Below, in pieces: positions 46,410 to 55,262 of a DNA stretch of 64,000 bases. Below the pieces are notes generated by a model. That model was not told where the DNA came from and ran no database searches. It saw nothing but the letters and a program-made list of their open reading frames with translations. This stretch comes from CAXBDP01 sp964598395 (lineage in GTDB: Bacteria > Bacteroidota > Bacteroidia > Cytophagales > Cyclobacteriaceae), in the NCBI GenBank assembly GCA_964598395.1, contig CAZRBW010000001.1, positions 1-64,000 on the forward strand. Reading direction: 5' to 3'. Position numbers and translations under genes: made by a program. Numbering within the stretch: position 1 is the first letter of the stretch; each line of letters begins with the position of its first letter.

Positions 46410-47252
46410 TTATTTCAACTTATCTTTATCGAAAAGAGAAGCATCTAATTGAGTATTGAAAGTCAATTTGGTAATTACATCTTTCCCTCCACGCGAGGCC
46501 ATGTTTGTGATCATATTTGCCATACCACCACCACCTCCGGCGCCTCTTCCACCTGGTCCACCACCAAACTGGCCTCCACCACCTCCGCCGAATTGACCAT
46601 CACCACCTCTTCTAGCAGTTGCACCACCTTCAACAGTTGCATTTCTGCTGTGAGCGATCAGCATTCCATTTACCATTTTGTAGTCAGAATAATCGGTACG
46701 AGTTATTGTTTTTTCACCCTCCCATTCTCTAGTAATATCTTTTCTTAAAAGAACAAATGATTCAGACTCAACAAAGAAATCTGTAAGTGGATAAGTTGGA
46801 GTATCGTACCTTAATTGATATACAGTAAGTCCATCCATATTTTGCGTACCCACTAAAGTAAGATTTTCTAAATCTACAATTTTTAGCAAATCAAGACCAA
46901 AATCAACCCTTCCTTGTAATGCTTGCACTGCTGCGAAAGGCAGTTCCACAATCTCACTACCTCTAGGATCATTCATCCAGCCTTTAGAACCATCAGTAAT
47001 TTGAACTAATGACATAGGACCCATTGTGATTTCATTGCGAAGGTTATTGCCATAAATAGTCGTTTTATAAGGCACTTCAAAATTACCTGCCATGGTTTTT
47101 CCTTCAAGTACAATGGTTTGCACCATTGCCCAATTTTCAAAGCCCATGACTTCACGATGGTTTTTAAGAATTTCCTCAACATTTTGAGCGGAAGCATTTA
47201 GCCCAAACCCAACTATTAGGGATAATAGAAATATTGATTTCAAACTTTTCAT
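46410..47252 (-). CDS. LolA-like periplasmic protein with glycine-rich insertion
   Basis: About 280 residues from the ATG at 47252 (another ATG at 47264 adds four residues). A signal peptide is cleaved near NASAQ. The body has the LolA/LolB-like pattern of half-barrel strands (VQTIVLEGKTMAG, YKTTIYGNNLRNEI, LTVYQLRYDTPTYPLTDFFV). Near residues 215-255, between two late strands, lies a loop of about 40 residues nearly all Gly with some Arg, Phe and Gln. Such proteins bind lipids or lipoproteins, but the insertion is unusual. It stands convergent to the nucleotidyltransferase and divergent from the amidohydrolases. Confidence 0.65.
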   Translation of the reverse strand: MKSLKSIFLLSLIVGFGLNASAQNVEEILKNHREVMGFENWAMVQTIVLEGKTMAGNFEVPYKTTIYGNNLRNEITMGPMSLVQITDGSKGWMNDPRGSEIVELPFAAVQALQGRVDFGLDLLKIVDLENLTLVGTQNMDGLTVYQLRYDTPTYPLTDFFVESESFVLLRKDITREWEGEKTITRTDYSDYKMVNGMLIAHSRNATVEGGATARRGGDGQFGGGGGGQFGGGPGGRGAGGGGGMANMITNMASRGGKDVITKLTFNTQLDASLFDKDKLK

Positions 47253-47264
47253 TTTATGATACAT

Positions 47265-47544
47265 GATTGATTTTGTTATTTTTTTTCAAAAAAACTATTG
47301 CAAAATGCCCTCCAAATAATTTTGAGCTGGGTGTAAATTACATGTTATAACTAACTGCATTTTACTTCGAGGGTTATGACTGATAAAAGTCGACAAAGTT
47401 TAAGCTCATAGTAAAAATATTTCATTTCCTTTCCTCCCCGTATAAGGCTGTTAGATTACCATTTTAACCATATAAATAACAATCTTTGATTTGGGTTCAT
47501 GATAACCTTAGATTGTAAGTTGTTATTCAATATAAACCACAAAT
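47265..47544. other. 280-base intergenic region
   Basis: Divergent starts of the LolA-like gene and the amidohydrolase operon flank this AT-rich stretch. Both promoters must lie here, but I find no convincing TAnnTTTG element, no octamer and no gene. Confidence 0.4.
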
Positions 47545-49218
47545 ATGAAGATGAGACTAAAACTGTTAACTAAGGCAATTCTCGCCGTGGGATTGTTATT
47601 TAGTTTTCCGGTTTTACTGCATGCACAAAGCGATAGCGATGGCAAATCGCCAGCGACTCGTACATATGCAGTTAAAAATGCCACGATTATTCAGGCACCG
47701 GGAAAAGTAATTGAAGGCGGCACCGTTTTAATCAAAGACGGCTTGATTACGGCTGTTGGCAAAAATGTAACGGTACCCGCCGGCACATTTGAAATCGATG
47801 GAAGTGAAATGTTTGTTTACCCAGGCTTTATCGATGGACTTACCCATAATGGGGTGAAAAATTACGAAAATCCTGAAAGACCTAGGGACTTAAAACCAAA
47901 TAATCCTCCGAACAATATTGCAGGTATCACACCTGAAAATTCTGTTTTGGACGAGATTGACTTGGGAGCTAAATCAATGGATGACATGCGCAAAGCAGGA
48001 TTCACAGTGGCTCAAGTTGCCCCTCAAGGCAGAATGCTTCCTGGGGCAAATGCGGTGATATTGTATACCGATAAACCTACCTCAGACCAATTGGTGTTGA
48101 AAAATAACTCTTCAATGTTTGCTCAGTTTCAAGGTGGCCAAGGAGTGTATCCAGGTACCGTGATTGCCGTAATGGCAAAATGGAGAGAGCTTTACACCAA
48201 TGCTCAAAACCAAATCCAAAATGAAAGAGTATACGCGTCGAATTCAACAGGATTAAACAGACCAACTAAAAATCGTACTCTTGAAGCATTTTATCCAGTA
48301 ATTCAAAAGCAGTATCCAATTACATTTCATGCAGCCGAACAGCTTGATGTGCGTCGTGCATTGTCTTTAAAGAAAGAATTTGGCTTTGACTTAGTAATTG
48401 CCAACATGAAAGATGGATGGGGCTTGGTAAATGAAATAAAGTCCAGCAATGCTAAGGTACTTTTATCCATGGATTTACCAGAAGAGAAAACAGCTGCGAA
48501 AGATTCGAATGAAGAAGCCAAAGCACGGGAAGAAAGAAGGACTGAATTTTACAATAACTATATATCCCAAGCTGCTCAATATGAAAAAGCTGGAATCAAG
48601 TTTGGATTCTCAAGTCTTTCAGGCAATACATCAAACTTGAAAAAGAACCTGCGTATAATGACTGAGAATGGCCTTTCAGAAACTGCGGCTTTAGCAGCCC
48701 TTACTACTACTCCAGCAGAAATGCTTGGCTTATCCAACAGAATTGGCTCTATTGACCAAGGTAAAATTGCCAACCTCGTAATCTCTACAGGAAACTATTT
48801 TAGCAAGGACTCTGATGTAAGGTATGTTTTTGTCGATGGCACTATGTACGAGTACGAAGCACGCGCAACAAAAACAAATGGTGCAAATGGTGGCCCAGCT
48901 GCTGAAATTAATGGAAAATGGAATTACAAAACTGAAACGCCTATGGGTTCTTCAGAGGGTGTACTAAATTTTACTAACAGCAACGGTTCATACGAAGGAA
49001 CCATGACCTTGCCAATGGCAGGCCCTGATCCAATTCCATTATCAAATATTGAAGTGGATGGTTCAAATCTATCATTCGATATCTCTATGAATATGGGAGG
49101 TCAAACAATTGGATTGACTATCAGCGGAACAGTAACTGGAAGTGAGTTCAAGGGCACAATGGACACTGGGCAATTTGGCTCATTTGGCTTAACTGCTGTA
49201 AAGAATCCAGGCAACTAA
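47545..49218 (+). CDS. Secreted amidohydrolase-family protein with degraded metal site
   Basis: A 557-residue exported protein (signal peptide ends near LLHAQ). The amidohydrolase barrel follows, but where active enzymes read PGFIDxHxH this one has YPGFIDGLTHNG, so the first His of HxH is Leu; the final Asp loop also looks lost (KFGFSSLSGN). A C-terminal beta domain of about 110 residues (from GKWNYKTETPMG) is added. It may be an inactive partner. First of three paralogous genes with gaps of 7 and 14 bases. Confidence 0.8.
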   Translation: MKMRLKLLTKAILAVGLLFSFPVLLHAQSDSDGKSPATRTYAVKNATIIQAPGKVIEGGTVLIKDGLITAVGKNVTVPAGTFEIDGSEMFVYPGFIDGLTHNGVKNYENPERPRDLKPNNPPNNIAGITPENSVLDEIDLGAKSMDDMRKAGFTVAQVAPQGRMLPGANAVILYTDKPTSDQLVLKNNSSMFAQFQGGQGVYPGTVIAVMAKWRELYTNAQNQIQNERVYASNSTGLNRPTKNRTLEAFYPVIQKQYPITFHAAEQLDVRRALSLKKEFGFDLVIANMKDGWGLVNEIKSSNAKVLLSMDLPEEKTAAKDSNEEAKAREERRTEFYNNYISQAAQYEKAGIKFGFSSLSGNTSNLKKNLRIMTENGLSETAALAALTTTPAEMLGLSNRIGSIDQGKIANLVISTGNYFSKDSDVRYVFVDGTMYEYEARATKTNGANGGPAAEINGKWNYKTETPMGSSEGVLNFTNSNGSYEGTMTLPMAGPDPIPLSNIEVDGSNLSFDISMNMGGQTIGLTISGTVTGSEFKGTMDTGQFGSFGLTAVKNPGN

Positions 49219-49225
49219 CCTTAAA

Positions 49226-50620
49226 ATGAAAAGCAACATGAAGAAAATATTATCATATAGCTTCGCCTTTTTGCTAGCACTTGGAACTGTAACAGGCCAA
49301 GTTCCAAAAGGCGATGTGCTTATAAAAAATGGAACCGTACTCACCATCACTAATGGTGTGAAAGAAAATACGGATGTATTGGTTAGAGGAGGGAAAATTA
49401 CCCAAATCGGCCAAAATATTAGCGCCCCTTCAGGGGTGAAGGTAATTGATGCAACAGGACAATTTGTGATGCCAGGCATTATTGATGCACACTCCCATAT
49501 TGCTCTTGATGCAATCAATGAAGCCACTAGCCCAATTACTGCAGAAGTATACACGGGCGACGCAATCAACCCAATGGATATTTCAATTTATCGCGCATTG
49601 GCTGGAGGAGTTACCTCTTCGCATGCTATGCATGGTTCTGCAAATGCAATAGGCGGACAAAACCAAACGATTAAGCATCGCTATGGTCTATTGAATCCTG
49701 AAGATATCAAATTTGAGGGTTCGGCTCGTACGATTAAGTTTGCTTTAGGTGAAAACCCAACTAGAGTTCATGGTCGTGGCAATGGAATACAACCAAGAAG
49801 TAGAATGGGTGTAGAAACTGTAATCCGTAATGGCTTTTCTGAAGCCTTGGAATACAAGGCAGCTTGGGACAAATACAACCAACAAAAGGCCGCAAATAAC
49901 GCTAGAGCAATGGCTCCTGAGTACAATTTGAGATTAGAAACTTTGAAGGAAATCCTTGAAGGAAAAATCATTGTGCATTGCCATAGTTACAGAGCTGACG
50001 AGATTTTGATGTTGATGGAAGTATTTAAAGATTTTGGTATCAAAAATCTTGTATACCAACACACAAATGAAGGCTTTAAGGTCGCTCCTGAAATAGCTAA
50101 TTTCGGCGCAATGGCTTCTGTATTTGCTGATTGGTGGGCATATAAGTTCGAGGTATATTACTCGACAGCTTATAATGCTGCTATCCTTACACGTAATGGT
50201 GTAATTACTTCTATCAACAGTGATTCTGGAGATTATATCCGTCACCTGTACCACCAAGCTGGTAAAACTCAGAAATACGGCATGCTAACAGATGAAGAGG
50301 CATTAGCTCTTATTACTATCAACCCAGCTAAACAGCTTGGTATTGATAATAAAGTAGGTTCAATCGAAGTGGGCAAAGATGCGGATATCGCAATTTTCAA
50401 TAATCATCCACTTTCAATTTATGCAGTACCACAATATACTTTAGTAGATGGTACGGTTTACTTTGATTTGAAAAATGACCCTGCTGATATGCGATTAGCA
50501 ATAAATCCTGAAGAAACAATCGAAGCACTTCATGTTCATGAAGAAGGTGTGCATAATTGTATGCTGGGAACCGAAGAATATCTTCAGTTTGGTTTAAGCT
50601 TATTTACTAACCAACGCTAA
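49226..50620 (+). CDS. Secreted amidohydrolase with intact metal site
   Basis: A 464-residue exported protein (signal peptide ends near VTGQ; a second ATG lies at 49238). The metal ligands look complete: HSHIAL after PGIIDA, then IIVHCHSYRADEI, YQHTNEG and the Asp in INSDSGD. It should be a zinc-type hydrolase acting on amides, cyclic dipeptides or related bonds in the periplasm; imidazolonepropionase/prolidase-like relatives exist. It sits between two paralogues lacking key residues and is likely the catalytic member of the set. Confidence 0.85.
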   Translation: MKSNMKKILSYSFAFLLALGTVTGQVPKGDVLIKNGTVLTITNGVKENTDVLVRGGKITQIGQNISAPSGVKVIDATGQFVMPGIIDAHSHIALDAINEATSPITAEVYTGDAINPMDISIYRALAGGVTSSHAMHGSANAIGGQNQTIKHRYGLLNPEDIKFEGSARTIKFALGENPTRVHGRGNGIQPRSRMGVETVIRNGFSEALEYKAAWDKYNQQKAANNARAMAPEYNLRLETLKEILEGKIIVHCHSYRADEILMLMEVFKDFGIKNLVYQHTNEGFKVAPEIANFGAMASVFADWWAYKFEVYYSTAYNAAILTRNGVITSINSDSGDYIRHLYHQAGKTQKYGMLTDEEALALITINPAKQLGIDNKVGSIEVGKDADIAIFNNHPLSIYAVPQYTLVDGTVYFDLKNDPADMRLAINPEETIEALHVHEEGVHNCMLGTEEYLQFGLSLFTNQR

Positions 50621-50634
50621 GAAAGAGGAATATT

Positions 50635-51939
50635 ATGAAAACAAGAATAATTCAACTAGTTATAATTGCCATTTCTTTCCTCCCGCTTTCTTTGTTGGGG
50701 CAAGATATTGACGATGGCTCATTGAAACCTTATAAAGGTTTATTTGCGCTCACAAATGCAACAATTCACACAGTAACCAATGGAGTGATCCAAAACGGTA
50801 CAGTCATCATTAACGATGGTGTCATTCAAAATTTAGGAGCAAACATTACTGTTCCTGCTGGCGCAGAAGTGATTGATTGTACTGGAAAATTAATTTACCC
50901 AGGGATGATCGACGGTGGCACTCGCCTTGGGATCATTGAAGTAAATTCAGTACCTGAAACTCAAGATCATCAAGAAATAGGTAATGTAAAGCCTCATGTA
51001 AAAGCATTGACGGCGGTGAACCCAAACTCAGTAGCTATTCCTGTAACAAGAGTATCTGGTGTAACTACGGTATTAACTATGCCTGCGGGTGGCCTTATTC
51101 CTGGAACAGCAGCGTTGATTAATCTAGTGGGCTATACACCAAATCAGATGTACACAGGTTTTAGTGGTGTTTTGATGAACTTCCCCTCAGCATCTCGTCG
51201 TGGATTCCGCGATAGAAGAAGTGATGCTGACGTGAAAAAAGACGCTGAAAAAGCTCAAAAAGAGATAAATGAAATGCTTGAAAGAGCTGCTCTTTACAGA
51301 GTAAATGAAGAAGCTGGTACTGCTAGATTCTATCCTGAAATGAAAGCATTAGCTGAAGTAGTTGCAGGTGAAGTAGCCTTAATTATCGAGGTAAATGGTG
51401 CTGCGGATATTGAAGCAGCCATCGAATGGGTAAAAGAGCAAAAAATCGCTAAGCCGATACTTTCTGGCGTTTCTGAAGGTTGGAGAGTTGCTGATAAAAT
51501 TGCTGCGTCTGGAATACCTGTAATTACTGGACCAGTAATAGGCATGCCTTCTCGCCAATCTGATCGATACGACAGAGCATACGCAAATGCTGGTGTTATG
51601 TCCAACGCTGGTGTAAAAGTTGCCATTCGCACTATGGATACTGAAAATGCAAGAAACTTACCTTTTAATGCTGGTTTTGCAGTGGCTTATGGCATGACAA
51701 AAGAAGACGCGCTAAAAGCAGTAACTATCAATCCAGCTGAGATTTTTGGTGTAAGTGATAAACTTGGCTCAATTGAAACAGGTAAATCTGCCACGTTATT
51801 TATCATTGATGGTGATCCTTTTGAGACAAATTCTCATATATCTCATGTGTTTATCGATGGGTACAACATTCCGATGATAAGCCGTCATACTCGTCTTTAT
51901 AACGAGTTTTTGGAAAGAAACCCTGGTGTTCAGAAATAG
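50635..51939 (+). CDS. Secreted amidohydrolase-family protein without the HxH motif
   Basis: A 434-residue exported protein (signal peptide ends near SLLGQ). The barrel is recognisable by GKLIYPGMIDGGTRLG and by the C-terminal INPAEIFGVSDKLGSIETGK, but both His of the HxH motif are replaced (GGTR), and no later His cluster is seen. It is probably not catalytic and may stabilise or regulate the middle enzyme. Octamer 50679-50686 lies in the signal-peptide codons. A strong terminator follows. Confidence 0.8.
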   Translation: MKTRIIQLVIIAISFLPLSLLGQDIDDGSLKPYKGLFALTNATIHTVTNGVIQNGTVIINDGVIQNLGANITVPAGAEVIDCTGKLIYPGMIDGGTRLGIIEVNSVPETQDHQEIGNVKPHVKALTAVNPNSVAIPVTRVSGVTTVLTMPAGGLIPGTAALINLVGYTPNQMYTGFSGVLMNFPSASRRGFRDRRSDADVKKDAEKAQKEINEMLERAALYRVNEEAGTARFYPEMKALAEVVAGEVALIIEVNGAADIEAAIEWVKEQKIAKPILSGVSEGWRVADKIAASGIPVITGPVIGMPSRQSDRYDRAYANAGVMSNAGVKVAIRTMDTENARNLPFNAGFAVAYGMTKEDALKAVTINPAEIFGVSDKLGSIETGKSATLFIIDGDPFETNSHISHVFIDGYNIPMISRHTRLYNEFLERNPGVQK

Positions 51940-51958
51940 TACCAATTTACGATCATTT

Positions 51959-51991
51959 AAAAAGCCGATGCAAACGCATCGGCTTTTTTTT
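51959..51991 (+). terminator. Rho-independent terminator of the amidohydrolase operon
   Basis: AAAAAGCCGATGC (51959-51971) pairs with GCATCGGCTTTTT (51976-51988) over a 4-base loop, with more T after it. One of the strongest in the window. Confidence 0.93.
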
Positions 51992-52082
51992 ATTCCTATG
52001 AATTTAGCCATTATATATTTCGACACCTATTCTCCATTAATAGGTAATGGATATGTATATTGAATTTCAATTTACATAAACA

Positions 52083-52730
52083 ATGGACTTACCAAATATT
52101 CAGACTGAGGAGGAGCTAATAAGCCTCTTGAAAGCAAAACCTACAATGCTAGACCAAATTGGCAACAATGGTGAAAGCTTACTAATGCAGTTGCTGTATC
52201 AAAAAAAATTTGATTTAAGTAAAATTGTAATCTCACAAAAGAAAAAATGGACTCTGTTTGAAGCCGCTGCTGGTGGACAATTAAAACCATTAATCTCAAT
52301 TCTTGATAAACAGCCTGATATACTTAATACTTTAGCATTAGATGGCTTCAGTGCGTTAAGTTTAGCTTGTTTTTTTGGGCATTTAGAAGTGGTCAAGGAA
52401 TTATTAGAAAGAGGAGCGGATGTGAATTTAGCTGCTAATAATGAAAGTAAAATATACCCAATCCATGCAGCCACTGCATCGACCAACTTAGATATTATTC
52501 GTCTGCTCCTTTCAAATGGAGCAGATGTTAATGCTGCCCAACATGGTGGATTTAGATCTATTCATAGTGCTGCAATGCATGGTAATTTGGCTATGTTAAA
52601 GCTCCTTCTACATTATAATGCAGAGATTAATGTGAAAACAGATGCTGGAATTACGCCTCTACGATTTGCAATGGATAATGAACATAATGAATGCTCCTTG
52701 ATACTTAGACTTTATGGAGCATACATCTAA
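52083..52730 (+). CDS. Ankyrin-repeat protein
   Basis: A 215-residue protein. From about residue 60 it has four to five ankyrin units (DGFSALSLACFFGHLEVVKE, then LLERGADVN, KIYPIHAATASTNLDIIRL, GFRSIHSAAMHGNLAMLKL). There is no signal peptide, so it is likely cytoplasmic and binds another protein. Its last 17 bases overlap the start of the sirtuin gene, which implies coupled translation and perhaps a functional link. Confidence 0.85.
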   Translation: MDLPNIQTEEELISLLKAKPTMLDQIGNNGESLLMQLLYQKKFDLSKIVISQKKKWTLFEAAAGGQLKPLISILDKQPDILNTLALDGFSALSLACFFGHLEVVKELLERGADVNLAANNESKIYPIHAATASTNLDIIRLLLSNGADVNAAQHGGFRSIHSAAMHGNLAMLKLLLHYNAEINVKTDAGITPLRFAMDNEHNECSLILRLYGAYI

Positions 52731-53415
52731 GGAATTACTTGTTATATTATCTGGTGCAGGAATAAGCGCCGAAAGCGGCATTCCAACCTTTCGAGATGCA
52801 GGTGGATTATGGGAAGGCCATTCCATCTATGAGGTGGCCACTCCAGAAGCATTTCACAAAGACCCCGCGAAGGTTTTAGATTTTTATAATTGGCGTAGAA
52901 AAAAGGCATTCGAAGTATTGCCTAATCTAGGGCACTTCACTATTGCTGCACTGGAAGAAGATTTTGAAGTGGTGGTAATCACCCAAAATGTTGACAATCT
53001 ACACGAGAAAGCTGGATCAAGCAATGTGATCCACTTGCATGGCAATCTTTTCGAAGCCAAAAGCAGCGTGGACGAATCCTTAGTTTACCCAATTGATGGT
53101 TGGCAGCTAAATATGGGAGAAACCTGCGAAAAGGGTTCTCAACTGAGGCCTAATATTGTGTGGTTTGGCGAAATGGTTCCAATGATTGAGCCTGCAGCAG
53201 AATGGGTTTCCAAGGCTGATATTTTTGTGGTGGTGGGTACTTCATTGCAAGTGTATCCTGCAGCTGGTTTATTGGATTTCGCTAGACCAGAAATTCCTAA
53301 ATATCTGGTGGATCCAAATGCACATGAAATATCTAGGAGCAATTTTGAGATAATTGCCGAATTGGCTGGAATTGGAATGCCCATATTAAAGCAAAAACTA
53401 AAAGCGGGAGGATAA
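52714..53415 (+). CDS. cobB: Sir2-family NAD-dependent protein deacylase
   Basis: A 233-residue sirtuin. It has GAGISAESGIPTFRD for NAD, TQNVDNLHEKAG with HLHGN (catalytic His), and the FYNWRR segment whose Tyr and Arg, as in SIRT5, bind acidic acyl groups, so it may remove succinyl or malonyl as well as acetyl. Only one cysteine (ETCEKGSQLRP) stands where four zinc ligands usually lie, as in a Bacteroidota subgroup. The start overlaps the ankyrin gene. The stop codon lies inside an octamer-pair hairpin. Confidence 0.9.
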   Translation: MEHTSKELLVILSGAGISAESGIPTFRDAGGLWEGHSIYEVATPEAFHKDPAKVLDFYNWRRKKAFEVLPNLGHFTIAALEEDFEVVVITQNVDNLHEKAGSSNVIHLHGNLFEAKSSVDESLVYPIDGWQLNMGETCEKGSQLRPNIVWFGEMVPMIEPAAEWVSKADIFVVVGTSLQVYPAAGLLDFARPEIPKYLVDPNAHEISRSNFEIIAELAGIGMPILKQKLKAGG

Positions 53416-53428
53416 TCTACCCTCCCGC
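53404..53428. terminator. Hairpin made of an inverted octamer pair at the sirtuin/TerC junction
   Basis: GCGGGAGG (53404-53411) and CCTCCCGC (53421-53428) pair perfectly over nine bases that include the sirtuin stop. On the minus strand it is followed by TTTTAGTTTTT, fitting a terminator for the convergent terC-like gene; on the plus strand no T-run follows. Confidence 0.65.
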
Positions 53429-53457
53429 CTATCAATATTCCCTAGTTGGAAATAATA

Positions 53458-54216
53458 TTATTCTTCTGCTTCTTTAATACGAGGTATCAATTCAACTTTA
53501 TCTTCCGAAATTCCTTTCTTCCTCCTCATTCTCATATTTATAAGCTCTATACCTAAGGAGAAAAATACAGCAAAATAGATGTATCCTTTTGGCACTTCCA
53601 CATGGAATCCTTCAACCAAAAGCATAAAACCAATTAGAATAAGAAAAGAAAGAGCAAGTACTTGTAAGGTGGGATGCTTATTGATAAATCTGCTAATTTT
53701 TCCTGCAAATACCATCATAATAATAAGGGCAATAACTACAGCAATAATCATTATTATCACTTCTTGTACCAAGCCTACTGCGGTAAGAATACTATCAAAC
53801 GAGAATATCATATCAAGTAGGATAATTTGAAAAATAACAGATCCCATACTCTTAGCAGTATTAGCTTTTACTTCTTCGGCAACACCTTCCATTTTGTGGT
53901 GTATTTCAATTGTGGATTTGAAAAGCAAGAACAAACCACCACCCGCAAGAATCAAATCCTTGCCACTAAGGTCAAACTCATAAATGGAGACAATAGGCTC
54001 GGTGAATTTGATAATCCATGAAATTGCAAGAAGTAAGGCAATTCGGAAAACCATTGCGAAAAGTAAGCCCAAGTTTCGCGCTTTGGCTTGCTGATGAAGA
54101 GGTAATTTATTAGAAATTATGGAGATAAAAATAATGTTATCCACTCCTAAAATCACCTCCAAAAAGGTGAGTGTTAATAAAGCAATCCAAGTTTCTGGTA
54201 ATAGAAATAATTCCAC
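53458..54216 (-). CDS. TerC-family integral membrane protein
   Basis: A 252-residue membrane protein with about seven helices, GTG start. The TerC hallmark LTFLEVILGVDNIIFI is near the N-terminus and a second acidic motif, MIFSFDSILTAVG, in the middle; these Asp-bearing helices are thought to carry metal ions. Relatives export manganese or insert metals during protein secretion (Alx, MeeF, TerC); the exact role is not known here. It is single and convergent to the sirtuin. Confidence 0.88.
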   Translation of the reverse strand: MELFLLPETWIALLTLTFLEVILGVDNIIFISIISNKLPLHQQAKARNLGLLFAMVFRIALLLAISWIIKFTEPIVSIYEFDLSGKDLILAGGGLFLLFKSTIEIHHKMEGVAEEVKANTAKSMGSVIFQIILLDMIFSFDSILTAVGLVQEVIIMIIAVVIALIIMMVFAGKISRFINKHPTLQVLALSFLILIGFMLLVEGFHVEVPKGYIYFAVFFSLGIELINMRMRRKKGISEDKVELIPRIKEAEE

Positions 54217-54300
54217 GCTATTTTAAATTAGGCAGCAATATTAAACTAGTTTTCAGTAATTTAAATACGCAATCTTAAAAATATTTTTGATCATATTTTA

Positions 54301-55188
54301 TTACTTTTCGTAAAACTTCACTTGATGCAATCTTAGAAATTCTTTGATTGTTTCGGCGTGTACACATTCTCCCAAATGAATGAATGAATAGTCGCTTACT
54401 TTCTTCAATTGACCATTCGAAACGATGGATTTATTTTCAATATCAAAGCCTAGATGAAGATGTTTTGTTTGGCTTTGCATACCATATACCAGGCCTTCTT
54501 TGTCAAATAAAGGCCCACCACTTTGTCCACGCAAACCTGGAGTGCTCAACTCTATTCCATTTTTATTGCCTTGCTTATCCACCAAAAATCGAGTGATCAT
54601 TCCTTCTAATGGGAATCGAGGCGATGTGGGATTCCCAGATTGATTCCACTCTATATCATCTCTGGTTTGATTGTATTCAAAATTGCTAAACTCTGGAAAT
54701 GGATAGCCCAATCGACATAGGAAATTTCCAGGCTTAATGCTTTCAGTATCTTTTGGGAATACTGCAAAATGATCATACCCCAGTGTTTCAAAGCCATTGA
54801 AGATGATAATGGCCAAATCATATTCAGGATGTAGATGCCATGTAAAACCTGACATCTTATCTATACAACCCACGAAATTAACTTTCATTTGAGCTGTTTT
54901 CTTTGGATCATACCCGTATTTTATTTCCAACGCCCTTAGTTGCTTTTTGAACTTGCCATCTTTGGGTATCAGTTCTAGCTCCTTTTTGAATCCTTCGTAG
55001 TGATTATTGATTTGATTTGCTTGAATTAGCATTTCAGCTACATGCTTACAGGTAACTGCATAGCCTAATTCATTTACAAAGAATAAGGTACCTGCTCCGG
55101 GTGTAATTTGTGGACTTTGATAATTGCGTGAGATGGTATGAATAGCTCGAGTAAAACTCGAGACCTGCTCAATAGCTTCAGAAAACAT
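54301..55188 (-). CDS. Trypsin-like serine protease, probably cytoplasmic
   Basis: A 295-residue protein with a trypsin/S1-type fold and a complete triad: His49 (VTCKHVAEM), Asp124 (HPEYDLAII) and Ser223 (GQSGGPLFD). No signal peptide or PDZ domain is visible, unlike HtrA/DegP. Such stand-alone S1 proteases are often of unknown target; some belong to defence or stress modules, but nothing adjacent indicates that. Confidence 0.82.
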   Translation of the reverse strand: MFSEAIEQVSSFTRAIHTISRNYQSPQITPGAGTLFFVNELGYAVTCKHVAEMLIQANQINNHYEGFKKELELIPKDGKFKKQLRALEIKYGYDPKKTAQMKVNFVGCIDKMSGFTWHLHPEYDLAIIIFNGFETLGYDHFAVFPKDTESIKPGNFLCRLGYPFPEFSNFEYNQTRDDIEWNQSGNPTSPRFPLEGMITRFLVDKQGNKNGIELSTPGLRGQSGGPLFDKEGLVYGMQSQTKHLHLGFDIENKSIVSNGQLKKVSDYSFIHLGECVHAETIKEFLRLHQVKFYEK

Positions 55189-55262
55189 AGATAATGGTAT
55201 TTACTTTAATTAGAGCCAATATAGTCAATAATTAAAGCCAATGAAGGCGAGAATGATTTTCT

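Noticed and set aside
52714..54216. Sir2 as part of a Sir2-type anti-phage system, or TerC as part of a tellurite/phage-resistance cluster
   Set aside because: The sirtuin is a normal short CobB-type deacylase without extra domains, and no other ter genes are present.
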